Shown piece after piece: positions 9,494-18,758 of a stretch of 45,923 nucleotides of DNA. Where the stretch lies: NCBI GenBank assembly GCA_018607725.1, contig JABBAY010000071.1, positions 1-45,923 on the forward strand, in the 5' to 3' direction. The position numbers were made by a program, and so were the translations under genes. The notes below the pieces were generated by a model. The model worked only from the letters and a program-made list of their open reading frames with translations, had not been told where the DNA came from and made no database searches. The DNA comes from K189A clade bacterium. Lineage in GTDB: Bacteria; Pseudomonadota; Gammaproteobacteria; Pseudomonadales; Azotimanducaceae. The stretch's first letter is position 1; each line of letters starts with the position of its first letter.

Positions 9494-9645
9494 GGCAGCT
9501 ACTCCCAGCCTGTTGTTTGTCAGCGCATAATATTAGCGCGTCATTGTATGAAAACTAGAGACCGAAAGGAAATCACTGTGATCTATTGACTGCAATAATT
9601 AACAGCAGCGTAGTGATCCGGAATTTGTCAATTTAAATCAGTAGT

Positions 9646-9659
9646 TTAGTGATCACTAA
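9646..9659. promoter_or_regulatory. 14-bp palindromic operator candidate for the etf genes
   Basis: TTAGTGATCACTAA is a perfect inverted repeat lying 16 bases upstream of the predicted etfBA -35 box. Related GTGATC elements 35-36 bases apart lie upstream. This arrangement suits a dimeric transcription factor acting on acyl-CoA oxidation genes, but its identity is not visible. Confidence 0.45.
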
Positions 9660-9675
9660 GGGAAATTGCTGCCTA

Positions 9676-9704
9676 TTGACCAAAAATCCATAAAACGGCA
9701 GAAT
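9676..9704 (+). promoter_or_regulatory. Predicted sigma-70 promoter of etfBA
   Basis: TTGACC (9676-9681) and CAGAAT (9699-9704) are 17 bases apart, about 100 bases before the etfB start codon. Five of six -35 bases and four of six -10 bases agree with consensus. Confidence 0.45.
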
Positions 9705-9801
9705 ACGCGCTCTCGATAATTGTCGACAGTTGTCAGTCTTTTGGTTTTTGCACTTGAGCTTGCTGTCCGCCCCTTTTTCAAATGACCTGCAGAGGAATTT
9801 C

Positions 9802-10554
9802 ATGAAAGTTCTCGTTACAGCCAAACGTGTTGTCGACTACAACGTGAGTATTCGCGTACTGAGTGACAACAGTGGCGTCGATCTAAATAATGTAAAAATG
9901 TCAGTAAATCCCTTTGATGAGATTGCCATTGAAGAAGCGGTACGCCTGAAGGAAGCAGGCAAAGTCGAGGAAGTCATTGTCCTTTCCATCGGCACCAGTG
10001 CCAGCCAGGAACAAATACGAACTTGTCTGGCTTTGGGCGCCGATCGTGGCATTCTGATTGAGACTGATGTCGAGGTGCAGCCGCTGGCTATCGCCAAGTG
10101 TATTAAGGCGATCATTGATAAAGAACAGCCCAGTTTGATTATTACTGGAAAGCAGGCGATTGACGGTGATAACAGTCAAACTGGTCAAATGGTAGCTGCA
10201 TTGGCCGGTCTTGCGCAGGCGACATTTGCTTCCAAGATTGAGCTCAACGAAGACACCGCGACGGTAACTCGCGAAATCGATGGCGGTCTGGAAGTGATTA
10301 CGGTGAAGTTACCCGCAGTCGTGACGACAGATCTGCGTCTCAACGAACCGCGCTATGCTTCTTTGCCGAACATCATGAAGGCGAAGAAAAAGCCGGTAGA
10401 AGTGCTGACGCCTGAGGATCTTGGGGTTGATGTCACCCCCAGAGTTAAAACCCTCAAGGTGACGCCGCCAGCCGAACGTAAGGCGGGTATTATCGTCGAA
10501 ACAGTGGAAGCGTTAGTAGATAAATTAAAGAATGAAGCAAAGGTGATTTCATGA
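9802..10554 (+). CDS. etfB: Electron transfer flavoprotein beta subunit
   Basis: This 250-residue subunit of the ETF heterodimer accepts electrons from acyl-CoA dehydrogenases and binds AMP structurally. The opening [15 protein letters not shown], the block [16 protein letters not shown] and the region [19 protein letters not shown] are characteristic of bacterial EtfB. ATG 9802 is chosen because AGAGGAA lies 5-11 bases upstream and homologues begin with MKVLV; the upstream open frame is leader. The stop overlaps the etfA start by 4 nt (ATGA), as expected for equimolar synthesis. Confidence 0.96.
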   Translation: MKVLVTAKRVVDYNVSIRVLSDNSGVDLNNVKMSVNPFDEIAIEEAVRLKEAGKVEEVIVLSIGTSASQEQIRTCLALGADRGILIETDVEVQPLAIAKCIKAIIDKEQPSLIITGKQAIDGDNSQTGQMVAALAGLAQATFASKIELNEDTATVTREIDGGLEVITVKLPAVVTTDLRLNEPRYASLPNIMKAKKKPVEVLTPEDLGVDVTPRVKTLKVTPPAERKAGIIVETVEALVDKLKNEAKVIS

Positions 10555-11483
10555 GTATCCTGGTCATTGCAGAACACAATAACGAATCAATTAAGCCAGC
10601 AACATTGGTTGCTGTTGCAGCGGCTCAGGCTATTGGTGGTGATATTGAAATCTTGGTTGCCGGCGCTGATTGTGCGGCGGCGGCTGCGGCTGCTGCGAAA
10701 ATCGCTGGTGTCAGCAAGGTTCGAGTTGCCGATAATGCCGCTTACGGCCACAGCCTCGCCGAGAATATCGCTGACCTGGTGGTGAGCATCGGTACTGAAT
10801 ACAGCCATATTCTCGCAGTCACTACCACTTCCGGTAAGAACTTCATGCCTCGGGTTGCGGCTTTGTTAGATGTCGCGCAGATCTCTGATATCAGCCTGGT
10901 CGTGAGCGCTGATACGTTTGAGCGGCCGATTTACGCCGGTAATGCGATTGCTACTGTTCAGTCCAGCGATGCTATCAAGGTGATTACCGTGCGCGGTACG
11001 GCTTATGACGCCGCGCCAGCAGAGGGCGGCAGTGCCAGTATTGAAGCGCTGGATACCGTTAAAGATGCGGGTTTGAGCACTTGGGTTCAGGATGAGATCG
11101 CGAAGATGGATCGCCCGGAACTCACCGCTGCCAGCATCATTATTTCTGGTGGTCGGGGTATGCAAAGCGGCGAGAATTTCAAATTGCTGGAGTCGGTTGC
11201 CGACAAGTTGGGCGCTGCTATTGGCGCATCAAGAGCCGCAGTCGATGCAGGTTTCGCGCCGAACGATATGCAGGTAGGACAGACAGGAAAAATTGTCGCG
11301 CCAGATCTGTATATCGCTGTTGGCATCAGCGGTGCGATCCAGCACCTTGCCGGCATGAAAGACAGCAAGGTCATCGTTGCGATTAACAAAGATGCCGATG
11401 CGCCGATATTCCAGGTTGCTGACTATGGTCTCGTGGCGGATTTGTTCAATGCCGTACCAGAGTTCGATGCCTTGATCGGCTAA
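10551..11483 (+). CDS. etfA: Electron transfer flavoprotein alpha subunit
   Basis: The 310-residue FAD-binding subunit pairs with EtfB. The C-terminal FAD domain is clear: [11 protein letters not shown], then [20 protein letters not shown] and [20 protein letters not shown]. Length is typical. A short Ala-rich run near residues 40-50 (AAAAAAAAK) is the only oddity. An intrinsic terminator follows 28 bases after the stop. Confidence 0.96.
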   Translation: MSILVIAEHNNESIKPATLVAVAAAQAIGGDIEILVAGADCAAAAAAAAKIAGVSKVRVADNAAYGHSLAENIADLVVSIGTEYSHILAVTTTSGKNFMPRVAALLDVAQISDISLVVSADTFERPIYAGNAIATVQSSDAIKVITVRGTAYDAAPAEGGSASIEALDTVKDAGLSTWVQDEIAKMDRPELTAASIIISGGRGMQSGENFKLLESVADKLGAAIGASRAAVDAGFAPNDMQVGQTGKIVAPDLYIAVGISGAIQHLAGMKDSKVIVAINKDADAPIFQVADYGLVADLFNAVPEFDALIG

Positions 11484-11511
11484 TACCTTCGGGTTGAATG
11501 CCAAGCTGTGT

Positions 11512-11542
11512 CAAAAAAGGTCTCTTTGTGAGGCCTTTTTTG
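11512..11542 (+). terminator. Intrinsic terminator after etfA
   Basis: A 13-bp stem (11512-11524 with 11530-11542) with one G-T wobble and a 5-base loop ends in a run of six T. The left arm carries the complementary A run, so it could also stop transcription from the converging HMG-CoA lyase gene. Confidence 0.8.
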
Positions 11543-11603
11543 TGGATGCTGGGTGGTGCACCTGGAAGCGTCTCTGTTTGTTTCGATGAGTCAGCTTGGG
11601 CTT

Positions 11604-12515
11604 TTAACCCTGGCGCCGGATGAATGCGTTGGCCGTATTGGAGTCGATGGGGACATTGATCGCGGCGCTGATAAAGGCGGCAGTTGCCACCATTTTGTCG
11701 AGATCGACGCCGGTCGTGATACCCATGCCTTGAAGCATGTACAAGACGTCTTCGGTCGCGACATTGCCGGTGGCACCCTTGGCGTAGGGACAACCGCCGA
11801 GCCCTGCCACAGAGCTGTCAATGACCGCCACGCCACGTTCCAATACCCCATAGAGATTTGCCAAGGCCTGGCCGTAGGTGTTGTGAAAATGCGCCGCTAG
11901 CTGTGTGACCGGTACCCGTTGGGTTATCGCATCAATGAGTGCCTGAGCCTTGTGTGGCGTACCGGTGCCGATAGTGTCACCCAGGCTCACTTCGAAGCAG
12001 CCCATCTGAATGAGTCGCTCCGTGAGTATCGCGACCTGATGGGGATTGGTCTCTAGACCTTCGAAAGGGCAGCCCAGGACGCAAGAAATGTAACCGCGGA
12101 CGCGGATCTGGTTCGCCTGTGCCATGGCAATCACCGGGGCCGCTCGAGCAAGCGCTTCCTCGATGCTGCAATTGGTATTTTTTTGTGAAAAGGATTCAGT
12201 AGCGGCGATAAATACCGCAACCTCGTTCGCCCCGGCGGCCAGCGCAGCAGTCATGCCTTGGATATTCGGGGTGAGGGCGGAATAAACAACGTCCGGTTGC
12301 CGCTTGATCTGCTGCATCACGTCCATGGAGTCCGCCATCAAGGGCACCCACTTGGGAGAGACGAAGGCGCCAGCCTCAATGTGCTTGATCCCGGCGTCGA
12401 TTAACCGTTCGATCAGATCGACCTTGATGCTCGTCGGTACCGGGTTCGGCTGGTTTTGTAAGCCATCTCGAGCCCCGACCTCGACGATTCTGACGTGTGT
12501 CGGGAACTGGCTCAT
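11604..12515 (-). CDS. mvaB: Hydroxymethylglutaryl-CoA lyase
   Basis: This 303-residue TIM-barrel lyase cleaves HMG-CoA to acetyl-CoA and acetoacetate, the last step of leucine breakdown. VGARDGLQNQ near the N-terminus carries the catalytic Arg-Asp of the HMGL family, followed by HIEAGAFVSPKWVP. The signature Cys lies in SVAGLGGCPYAKGATGN, and HFHNTYGQA supplies the metal His pair. I place the start at 12515 because that ATG shares a base with the cysK stop (TGATG), which suggests re-initiation; a start at 12539 inside cysK is possible. No liu/mcc leucine genes are nearby. Confidence 0.92.
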   Translation of the reverse strand: MSQFPTHVRIVEVGARDGLQNQPNPVPTSIKVDLIERLIDAGIKHIEAGAFVSPKWVPLMADSMDVMQQIKRQPDVVYSALTPNIQGMTAALAAGANEVAVFIAATESFSQKNTNCSIEEALARAAPVIAMAQANQIRVRGYISCVLGCPFEGLETNPHQVAILTERLIQMGCFEVSLGDTIGTGTPHKAQALIDAITQRVPVTQLAAHFHNTYGQALANLYGVLERGVAVIDSSVAGLGGCPYAKGATGNVATEDVLYMLQGMGITTGVDLDKMVATAAFISAAINVPIDSNTANAFIRRQG

Positions 12516-13474
12516 CAAGTGCCCAGACTGTCGAGCCATTCGTCGTCTGAGTCGATGGAGATGCTTTCGAAGAGGGCTGTGGACAAGTAGCGCTCACCGG
12601 TATCCGGGAGCATCACCACAAAAGTGCTGTTGGAGGGAGCTGAATTGGCAATCTGCAGTGCCGCCCACATGGTAGCGCCGCAAGAGATGCCACAGAAAAT
12701 ACCCTCCTGACTCGCCAGTTTTTGCGCGGTCACCATGGCCGCCTCATCGCTGACGCCGACGATAGTATCGGCAATGTTGGTATTCATCACGCCTGGCATA
12801 AAATCTGGCGTCCAACCTTGAATCTTATGCGGAGACCAAGGTTTGCCGGCCAGCATTTGGGCGCCTTCGGGCTCAGCGGCGATGATCTTAACGTCGGGGC
12901 GAGCTGCCTTGATGATCTCGCCCGCGCCTGTAATAGTGCCGCCCGTACCCCAGCCGCTGACAAAGTAGTCGAGGTCAAGGCGAGCAAAATCCAGCAGGAT
13001 TTCAGCGCCGGTGGTGTTGCGATGAAAGGCCGGGTTCGCCATGTTTTCGAACTGATCGGCTCGAAACCAGCCATGTTTTTCCGCCAGTTCGTTAGCTCTG
13101 CTGACCATGCCAGAACCCTTCTCGGCCGCGGGGGTAAGAATGACTTTGGCGCCAAAAGCTTTCATGATTTTGCGCCGTTCAATTGAAAATGTTTCTACCA
13201 TTACTGCCACAAAGGGGTAGCCCTTCGCCGCACAAACCATAGCCAGCGCGATACCCGTATTACCGGATGTGGCTTCGACCACGGTTTGGCCTGGCTTCAA
13301 GGTGCCACGTTTTTCTGCATCTTCGATGACGGCAACTGCCAACCGATCTTTCACCGAGCCGCCTGGATTGAACGCCTCTATCTTGACGTACATATTCTGA
13401 TTAGCCGGCGCGATATGGTTCAGTTTAACGATAGGTGTGCGACCAATTGTATCTATAATGTTGTTATAAATCAT
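12515..13474 (-). CDS. cysK: Cysteine synthase A (O-acetylserine sulfhydrylase)
   Basis: This 319-residue PLP fold-type II enzyme makes cysteine from O-acetylserine and sulfide. The PLP Lys is Lys42 in NPGGSVKDR, the substrate loop TSGNTG is at 69-74, and the phosphate-binding GTGGT is near 176-180. Length and the block VCAAKGYPFVAVM favour CysK over CysM. It ends in a TGATG overlap with HMG-CoA lyase, an unusual partner. A 75-base gap separates it from pyrB upstream. Confidence 0.93.
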   Translation of the reverse strand: MIYNNIIDTIGRTPIVKLNHIAPANQNMYVKIEAFNPGGSVKDRLAVAVIEDAEKRGTLKPGQTVVEATSGNTGIALAMVCAAKGYPFVAVMVETFSIERRKIMKAFGAKVILTPAAEKGSGMVSRANELAEKHGWFRADQFENMANPAFHRNTTGAEILLDFARLDLDYFVSGWGTGGTITGAGEIIKAARPDVKIIAAEPEGAQMLAGKPWSPHKIQGWTPDFMPGVMNTNIADTIVGVSDEAAMVTAQKLASQEGIFCGISCGATMWAALQIANSAPSNSTFVVMLPDTGERYLSTALFESISIDSDDEWLDSLGT

Positions 13475-13549
13475 TTGGATAAGCTCCAGTGTTAGAGTTT
13501 TTATGAATAGATTTTGGTTGTTGATGGCGACAGTTATTGGCCGTTGACA

Positions 13550-14572
13550 CTAGGATAAACGGCGTGAAGTATACCAATTCACCTCTCTTGAATGCTTGTC
13601 GACCTCATCGACCACATCGAGTATCAGGGCGAACAAGGCCATCCTGATAGTGATGCCGTTGTCGGTCTGGCGGAAGATTGCCAGGTTGGGGTTTTCGTTC
13701 AAGTCATTATCCAGTTCATTGGCATCGCCCCGCGAGTCTCTGGGCAAAGGATGCATAATCACCGTATTGGGCTCGCAAAACTGCGTATAGGTGGCCTGGT
13801 TGAGACGGAACAAGCCTTTGTATTTTGCCGCTTCGGCGAGGCTCGGAAAACGTTCTTCCTGAGTTCGGGTCACATATAGAATATCAGCATTGCTGATGCT
13901 GGAATGCATTTGAGTTGATTCCACTAGCTGATGCCCGGCGGCGCGTATGGCATCAAGATAGGCGGTCGGCAACGCCAGTTCGGGTGGCGATACTAGCGTA
14001 AATTGGACATTTGTGAACAAGCAAAGCAATTTAACCAATGAGTGGACAGCGCGACCGTAACGAAGATCGCCAACCAAAGCGATGCGTAGATTGTCGATCG
14101 TCTTGCCGCGCCCCTCGAGTTCCTTGCGAATCGTATACAGGTCAAGCAGCGCTTGGCTCGGATGTTCGTTGGCGCCATCACCGGCGTTCAACACCGGCAC
14201 GCGGCTGGCTGACGCAAACTCGGCCACTGAGCCTTCAAGCTCATGGCGCATCACAATCACATCGCTGTAGCCTGATAGCACGCGGGCCGTGTCATAAAAT
14301 GATTCGCCTTTAGCGATGGCGGTTGCCTTGATTTCGGTGGTCTCGCGAACCTCACCACCGAGAAGATTGAAGGCGCAGCCAAAGCTGACCCGGGTACGGG
14401 TGCTGGGCTCAAAGAACATACTGCCGAGAATCGCCCCCTCAAGCACGCGAGTGACGCGTTTGCGCTGTGCATAAGGCTCCATCGCCTCGGCGACGCTGAA
14501 CACCGACTCGATAGCCTGCCGATCGAATTGAGAAACAGAGAGTATATGACTGCCAACGAAATTCATTGCCAC
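13550..14572 (-). CDS. pyrB: Aspartate carbamoyltransferase
   Basis: This 340-residue catalytic chain joins carbamoyl phosphate to aspartate in pyrimidine synthesis. The carbamoyl-phosphate motif STRTR is at 57-61 inside MFFEPSTRTRVSF, followed by KGESFYDTARVLSGY and NAGDGANEHPSQALLDLYTI. HPLPRDSRGD stands where HPLPR binds the substrate. It is longer than E. coli PyrB (311), and neither a regulatory pyrI nor a pyrC-like partner is adjacent. The SD-like GAGG stands about five bases before the first of two close ATGs (14572). It lies 30 bases downstream of the LysR gene on the same strand. Confidence 0.93.
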   Translation of the reverse strand: MAMNFVGSHILSVSQFDRQAIESVFSVAEAMEPYAQRKRVTRVLEGAILGSMFFEPSTRTRVSFGCAFNLLGGEVRETTEIKATAIAKGESFYDTARVLSGYSDVIVMRHELEGSVAEFASASRVPVLNAGDGANEHPSQALLDLYTIRKELEGRGKTIDNLRIALVGDLRYGRAVHSLVKLLCLFTNVQFTLVSPPELALPTAYLDAIRAAGHQLVESTQMHSSISNADILYVTRTQEERFPSLAEAAKYKGLFRLNQATYTQFCEPNTVIMHPLPRDSRGDANELDNDLNENPNLAIFRQTDNGITIRMALFALILDVVDEVDKHSREVNWYTSRRLS

Positions 14573-14602
14573 CTCAAGTTGGACGGAAAAAAGTGCTGGG
14601 GG

Positions 14603-15517
14603 TTAGTTCCAGGAAAGTTTGGCCGGCAATGACAAAATCAGTTCCCGCATCCACCGGTTCGACTGATCCTGGTCGGTGCTCTCATGCCAATAGAGATAGG
14701 TTTCCAGGTTCGGTACTTCGAAAGGCAGCTGTAGGTATTTGACCGGCAGCCTGGAGACGACAAAATCGGCAAACACGCGGGGTACGGTGAGTGCCAGGTC
14801 TGATCTCATGACTAATTCTGGGGTCGCCAAGTAGTGTTGCGTGCGCAGGGAGATTTTTCGGCGTTTGCCCATTTTTCCTAGAGCCAGATCAACTTGGCCG
14901 AGGCCGCCGCGGCGGCTGGAAATATGAATGTGATTGAGGCTCAGGTAGGTGTCGAGATCGAGATGATCTTTGACTCGGCTATGATCAGCACGTACCAGGC
15001 AAACCTGGGGGTGCGAGAACAACGGCGCCTGGCGAATCTGTTGATCTGGGGTCAGAGGGATGTCGACGGCAAGGTCGAGGTTGCCCGAGGCCAATTCAAT
15101 ATTCATGTCTCGGCGCCGGACCTGATAACAGTCAATGGAGACATTCGGCGCATCCTGGGTGATTTTACCGAACAGGTAAGGCAATACTATGGACTGAGAT
15201 AAGTCTGTCATGCTGACCCGAAAGCGTTTGTCTGAGGCCTTGGGTTCAAACGCATCGCTCTCTTGGACGCTGGAACGAATCAGACCGAGCGCTTGACGAA
15301 CGGAGCCGATAATATTTTGTGATACCGGGGTCGGAACCATGCCTTCCGCCGTTCGAACAAACAGGGGATCATCAAACAAGTTACGTAGTCGTGACAGAGA
15401 GTTCGAGACAGCGGGTTGGGTAATGCCGATGATTTCACCGGCACGGGTCAAGTTACCCTCAGTGTAGATGGCATCAAAGACAACGAATAGGTTTAAGTCG
15501 ATATCGCTCAGTTTCAT
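14603..15517 (-). CDS. LysR-family transcriptional regulator
   Basis: The 304-residue protein has an N-terminal winged helix-turn-helix (about 8-67, with NLTRAGEIIGITQPAVSNSLSRLR). A substrate-binding domain follows, resembling the NahR/NodD/LinR branch of LysR regulators. The DLNLFVVFDAIYTEG opening is typical of that branch. Its target is not evident. It is divergent from gspE across 392 bases and co-directional with pyrB. LysR proteins usually act on a divergent neighbour, but type II secretion genes would be an unusual target. Confidence 0.9.
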   Translation of the reverse strand: MKLSDIDLNLFVVFDAIYTEGNLTRAGEIIGITQPAVSNSLSRLRNLFDDPLFVRTAEGMVPTPVSQNIIGSVRQALGLIRSSVQESDAFEPKASDKRFRVSMTDLSQSIVLPYLFGKITQDAPNVSIDCYQVRRRDMNIELASGNLDLAVDIPLTPDQQIRQAPLFSHPQVCLVRADHSRVKDHLDLDTYLSLNHIHISSRRGGLGQVDLALGKMGKRRKISLRTQHYLATPELVMRSDLALTVPRVFADFVVSRLPVKYLQLPFEVPNLETYLYWHESTDQDQSNRWMRELILSLPAKLSWN

Positions 15518-15909
15518 TTTGCGGGTATCATCATGGCTGTCGTTTTACAAAGTAGTGGTCAGATATCTACGAGTTAGCGCGAGTTTTATTGACGCTTTCA
15601 AGACCGCGACGTGACGACGGGTTATCATCGTACTGAATCATCAGACCAAAATTTAACTAGTACCGCTTATACTAAGCCGGTTTTGCTCTGATGAGAAGTG
15701 CTCGGTAGAGGATTTGCCAAAATAGCCGAGTTTTAATGTCGTCAGGGCGGGCGTGCTGGCCGTGACCTGGTCAAGCCGATGAATCGCCTGGCCGTTCAAA
15801 TGAGAACCGAATAGACTCGGGGTCAAGGAATTAATTGATGTTTATATATGTTATTTTACAATGCTATATGGTTAAAACCTTAAGTAATAGATTACATGGA
15901 ATCTGATCT
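15518..15909. other. Divergent intergenic region LysR / gspE
   Basis: These 392 bases contain no credible reading frame. The final 75 bases are strongly AT-rich and hold a probable gspE promoter. The rest shows no clear LysR box, terminator or repeat. Confidence 0.4.
15835..15862 (+). promoter_or_regulatory. Predicted promoter of the gsp operon
   Basis: TTGATG (15835-15840) and TACAAT (15857-15862) are separated by 16 bases, in the AT-rich stretch 48 bases before the gspE ATG. The -10 region is followed by a second TA-rich element (TGCTATAT). Confidence 0.4.
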
Positions 15910-17397
15910 ATGAGTGACGTTAGCACAAAATTACGGCTACCTTTTTCCTTTGCCAAACGACATGGTGTGCTGCTTTTGTCAGGGCCGAGCGCGACAGCCA
16001 ATGCAGTGCTGTTCAAGGCCGGGGTTGAGCCCGCAGTCTTGATGGAAGTCAGACGCTTCGTTGGCGCGGCGATCACGCCGAAGGAAGTGGATAACGCGAC
16101 CTTCGATCACCAGCTATCGAGCACCTATCAGAATGATGCTGGTGAGGCGATGCAGATGATTGAGGGACTAGGCGAAGGCATGGACCTCAGTAGCCTCGCG
16201 GATCTTATCCCTGAAGCAGGGGATCTGCTCGAGCAAGACGACGACGCGCCGATTATTAAACTGATCAATAGTCTTTTAACCGAAGCCGTCAATGTGGGTG
16301 CCTCTGATGTCCATGTCGAGACCTATGAGACACAATTGGTCATCCGCTTTCGAGTCGACGGTGTGTTGCGAGAAGTCGTCAAGCCGAGACGTGCATTGGC
16401 GCCTTTGCTGGTATCCCGAATTAAGGTCATGGCCAAGCTAGATATCGCTGAGAAGCGTTTGCCGCAGGATGGTCGCATCTCGGTCCGAGTTGGTGGTAAA
16501 GAAGTGGATGTCAGGGTCTCGACTATTCCTGCCAGTAATGGCGAACGAGTGGTGATGCGCTTGTTGGACAAGCAGGAAGGCCACCGAGGCCTGGTGAATA
16601 TGGGCATGGGTCAGGGCGATCTTGAGTCCATGCAGCGGCTGCTGAAGAAGCCTCACGGTATTATCCTCGTCACTGGGCCTACCGGTTCAGGTAAATCGAC
16701 CACGCTGTATGCCTGTCTGGATCATCTCAATGATCGATCTCGGAATATTTTGACCGTTGAGGATCCGATTGAATACGATGTCGAGGGTGTTGGCCAGACT
16801 CAGGTGAATACCAAAGCAGACATGACGTTTGCGCGGGGCCTTCGAGCGATCTTGCGACAGGACCCCGATGTGGTCATGGTAGGCGAAATTCGTGATCGTG
16901 AGACCGCCGATATCTCGGTCCAGGCCAGTCTGACAGGGCACTTGGTGCTGTCGACACTGCATACCAATACCGCGGTGGGGGCCTTGAATCGACTCGAAAA
17001 TATGGGCATCCAGAGCTACTTATTAAGTAACAGCATCATCGGCCTAGTGGCCCAAAGACTGATCCGGGTGCTTTGTAAAGACTGCCGGGAACCCTATGGC
17101 GCCAGCGAGTTAGAGCACCAGATGATGGGTGTGGCGCCAGCTCAGGCAGTGACCCTTTACCGACCGGTGGGCTGTGATCGATGCGCGCATGAGGGCTATC
17201 GCGGCCGGGTCGGTATCTTTGAGGTTCTGGTGATTGATGATGAAATGCGCAGAATGATTCATCGCAACGCCCCTGAGCTTGATCTGGAGCAGCACGCCAG
17301 AAGCCAAACCACCAGTATCCGCCAGGATGGTTGGGTCAAAGTCCTGGCTGGTATAACCTCTGCGGATGAAGTGATCCGCGTCACAATGCAAGATTAG
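15910..17397 (+). CDS. gspE: Type II secretion ATPase GspE
   Basis: The 495-residue cytoplasmic ATPase powers pseudopilus assembly. An N-terminal GspE domain (1-100) precedes the ATPase core. Walker A GPTGSGKST is at 256-264, the Asp box is in EDPIEYD (~282-288), the Walker B is VVMVGEIRD, and the His box is TGHLVLSTLHTN. The tetracysteine zinc motif typical of GspE (CKDC about 25 residues before CDRC) is present. It opens a nine-gene run, each gene adjoining or overlapping the next apart from the gspF-gspG gap. The ribosome site is weak (GGAATCTGATCT). Confidence 0.96.
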   Translation: MSDVSTKLRLPFSFAKRHGVLLLSGPSATANAVLFKAGVEPAVLMEVRRFVGAAITPKEVDNATFDHQLSSTYQNDAGEAMQMIEGLGEGMDLSSLADLIPEAGDLLEQDDDAPIIKLINSLLTEAVNVGASDVHVETYETQLVIRFRVDGVLREVVKPRRALAPLLVSRIKVMAKLDIAEKRLPQDGRISVRVGGKEVDVRVSTIPASNGERVVMRLLDKQEGHRGLVNMGMGQGDLESMQRLLKKPHGIILVTGPTGSGKSTTLYACLDHLNDRSRNILTVEDPIEYDVEGVGQTQVNTKADMTFARGLRAILRQDPDVVMVGEIRDRETADISVQASLTGHLVLSTLHTNTAVGALNRLENMGIQSYLLSNSIIGLVAQRLIRVLCKDCREPYGASELEHQMMGVAPAQAVTLYRPVGCDRCAHEGYRGRVGIFEVLVIDDEMRRMIHRNAPELDLEQHARSQTTSIRQDGWVKVLAGITSADEVIRVTMQD

Positions 17398-17423
17398 CGC
17401 GATTTTGAGCCGGGAAAACATCC

Positions 17424-18641
17424 ATGCCAGCCTTTGAATACACAGCACTAAATGGTCGCGGCCGCCAGGTAAAAGGCATCTTCGAGGCGGATAGTGCGCG
17501 GCAGGTCAGGCAATTACTGCGAGACAAGGGGCTGTCACCGCTCACTGTTGCTGTCAGCAATGCCAAGAAAGTTGATCAAAACAGTTGGTCTCAGTGGTTC
17601 AGTCCGTCACTGTCGGTTCGTGAGCGAGCGCTGGTTACGCGCCAGATTGCCACGTTGATCGCGGCGGGCTTGCCCGTTGAGGAATGTTTATTGGCGGTCT
17701 CAAAGCAGAGCGAGAATCCGCGGACCCAGCGGATTCTAATTACAGTGCGGTCCAAGGTGATGGAAGGTTTCTCTCTCGCGAACGGTCTGGCAGAGTACCC
17801 TCGAGCCTTTCCGGATCTGTTCAGGGCGACGGTAGCGGCAGGCGAATCGGCAGGTCACCTGGACATGGTGTTAAACCGACTGGCCGATTTTACTGAGGCG
17901 GAGTTGGAGTCGAAGCAACGGGTTCAGCAGGCGATGGTTTATCCGGTGATTTTGTTTGCCTTGACCATCGCAATCCTCGCCGGCTTATTGGGTTATGTAG
18001 TACCTGATATCGTTAAGGTGTTCAGCGATACAGGGCAGGATTTGCCAACCTTGACGGTATTTATTATTAGTCTGAGTGATATCGTCAAAGACTGGGGACT
18101 TGTGCTGTTGATTGTGGCTTTACTCATCAGCGTTGCGGTTCGCCGCGCACTGCAGGTATCGGCGATTCGATTGCAGTACGACCGGCGCTTATTACACATG
18201 CCGCTGATAGCGAAAATGAGTCGTGGGCTCAATACGGCGCAGTTCGCTAGCACCCTGAGTATTTTGTCAGCCAGCGGCGTGCCGTTAGTTGAGGCGATGA
18301 AAATTGCCGGCCAGGTGTTATCCAATAGCTGGCTGAAGTTGAAAGTCCATGAAGCGACAGTGAAGGTCAGCGAGGGCGTCAGTCTGCACGCGGCGCTTGA
18401 ACAAAGTGGCTATTTTCCGCCGATGATGCTCCACATGATTGCCAGCGGCGAGGCGAGTGGTGAGCTGGATAACATGTTAGTCCGGGTCGCGAATCATATG
18501 CAGCAGGACGTTGAGATGTTGCTAGGGGTCATACTGAGTCTGTTCGGACCCTTTATGCTGCTGCTGATGGGCGGTGCTGTGTTTACCATCGTTATGGCGA
18601 TTCTGTTGCCGATTATTAATCTGAATCAGCTGGTTGCTTGA
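17424..18641 (+). CDS. gspF: Type II secretion inner-membrane platform protein GspF
   Basis: The 405-residue polytopic protein forms the central platform that GspE drives. Two tandem GspF domains are seen. The first starts with VRERALVTRQIATLIAAGLPVEECL, and the second with MSRGLNTAQFASTLSILSASGVPL. Membrane helices are near 165-190, 215-235 and 375-400. The opening PAFEYTALNGRGRQVKG is the family's. It follows gspE by 26 bases. Confidence 0.96.
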   Translation: MPAFEYTALNGRGRQVKGIFEADSARQVRQLLRDKGLSPLTVAVSNAKKVDQNSWSQWFSPSLSVRERALVTRQIATLIAAGLPVEECLLAVSKQSENPRTQRILITVRSKVMEGFSLANGLAEYPRAFPDLFRATVAAGESAGHLDMVLNRLADFTEAELESKQRVQQAMVYPVILFALTIAILAGLLGYVVPDIVKVFSDTGQDLPTLTVFIISLSDIVKDWGLVLLIVALLISVAVRRALQVSAIRLQYDRRLLHMPLIAKMSRGLNTAQFASTLSILSASGVPLVEAMKIAGQVLSNSWLKLKVHEATVKVSEGVSLHAALEQSGYFPPMMLHMIASGEASGELDNMLVRVANHMQQDVEMLLGVILSLFGPFMLLLMGGAVFTIVMAILLPIINLNQLVA

Positions 18642-18758
18642 GGCATGAGGTATTCGCCGTTAGCAGGGCTGAAGGGCGGTTATAATTGCCTGTCGGCGTT
18701 GATACTGGTGTAATATTCATCGTTGCAGTGAGTAAGCAGAATTGGGTACAGGAGTACT

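Larger units (their letters stand above)
9494..9801. other. Divergent control region between the ETF-QO gene and etfBA
   Basis: The 308 bases between the two divergent ETF genes are AT-rich and contain three copies of GTGATC, at 9578, 9613 and 9649. The first sits in ATCACTGTGAT (9572-9582) and the third in a perfect palindrome (9646-9659). A sigma-70-like promoter for etfBA follows. There is no believable reading frame here. Confidence 0.5.

Noticed and set aside
12722-13186. Plus-strand open frame of 154 codons
   Set aside because: It is antisense to cysK, including the PLP-loop region, with no homology-like character.
18681-18686. Separate promoter for gspG
   Set aside because: TATAAT is perfect, but no -35-like hexamer stands 16-18 bases upstream and there is no extended -10.
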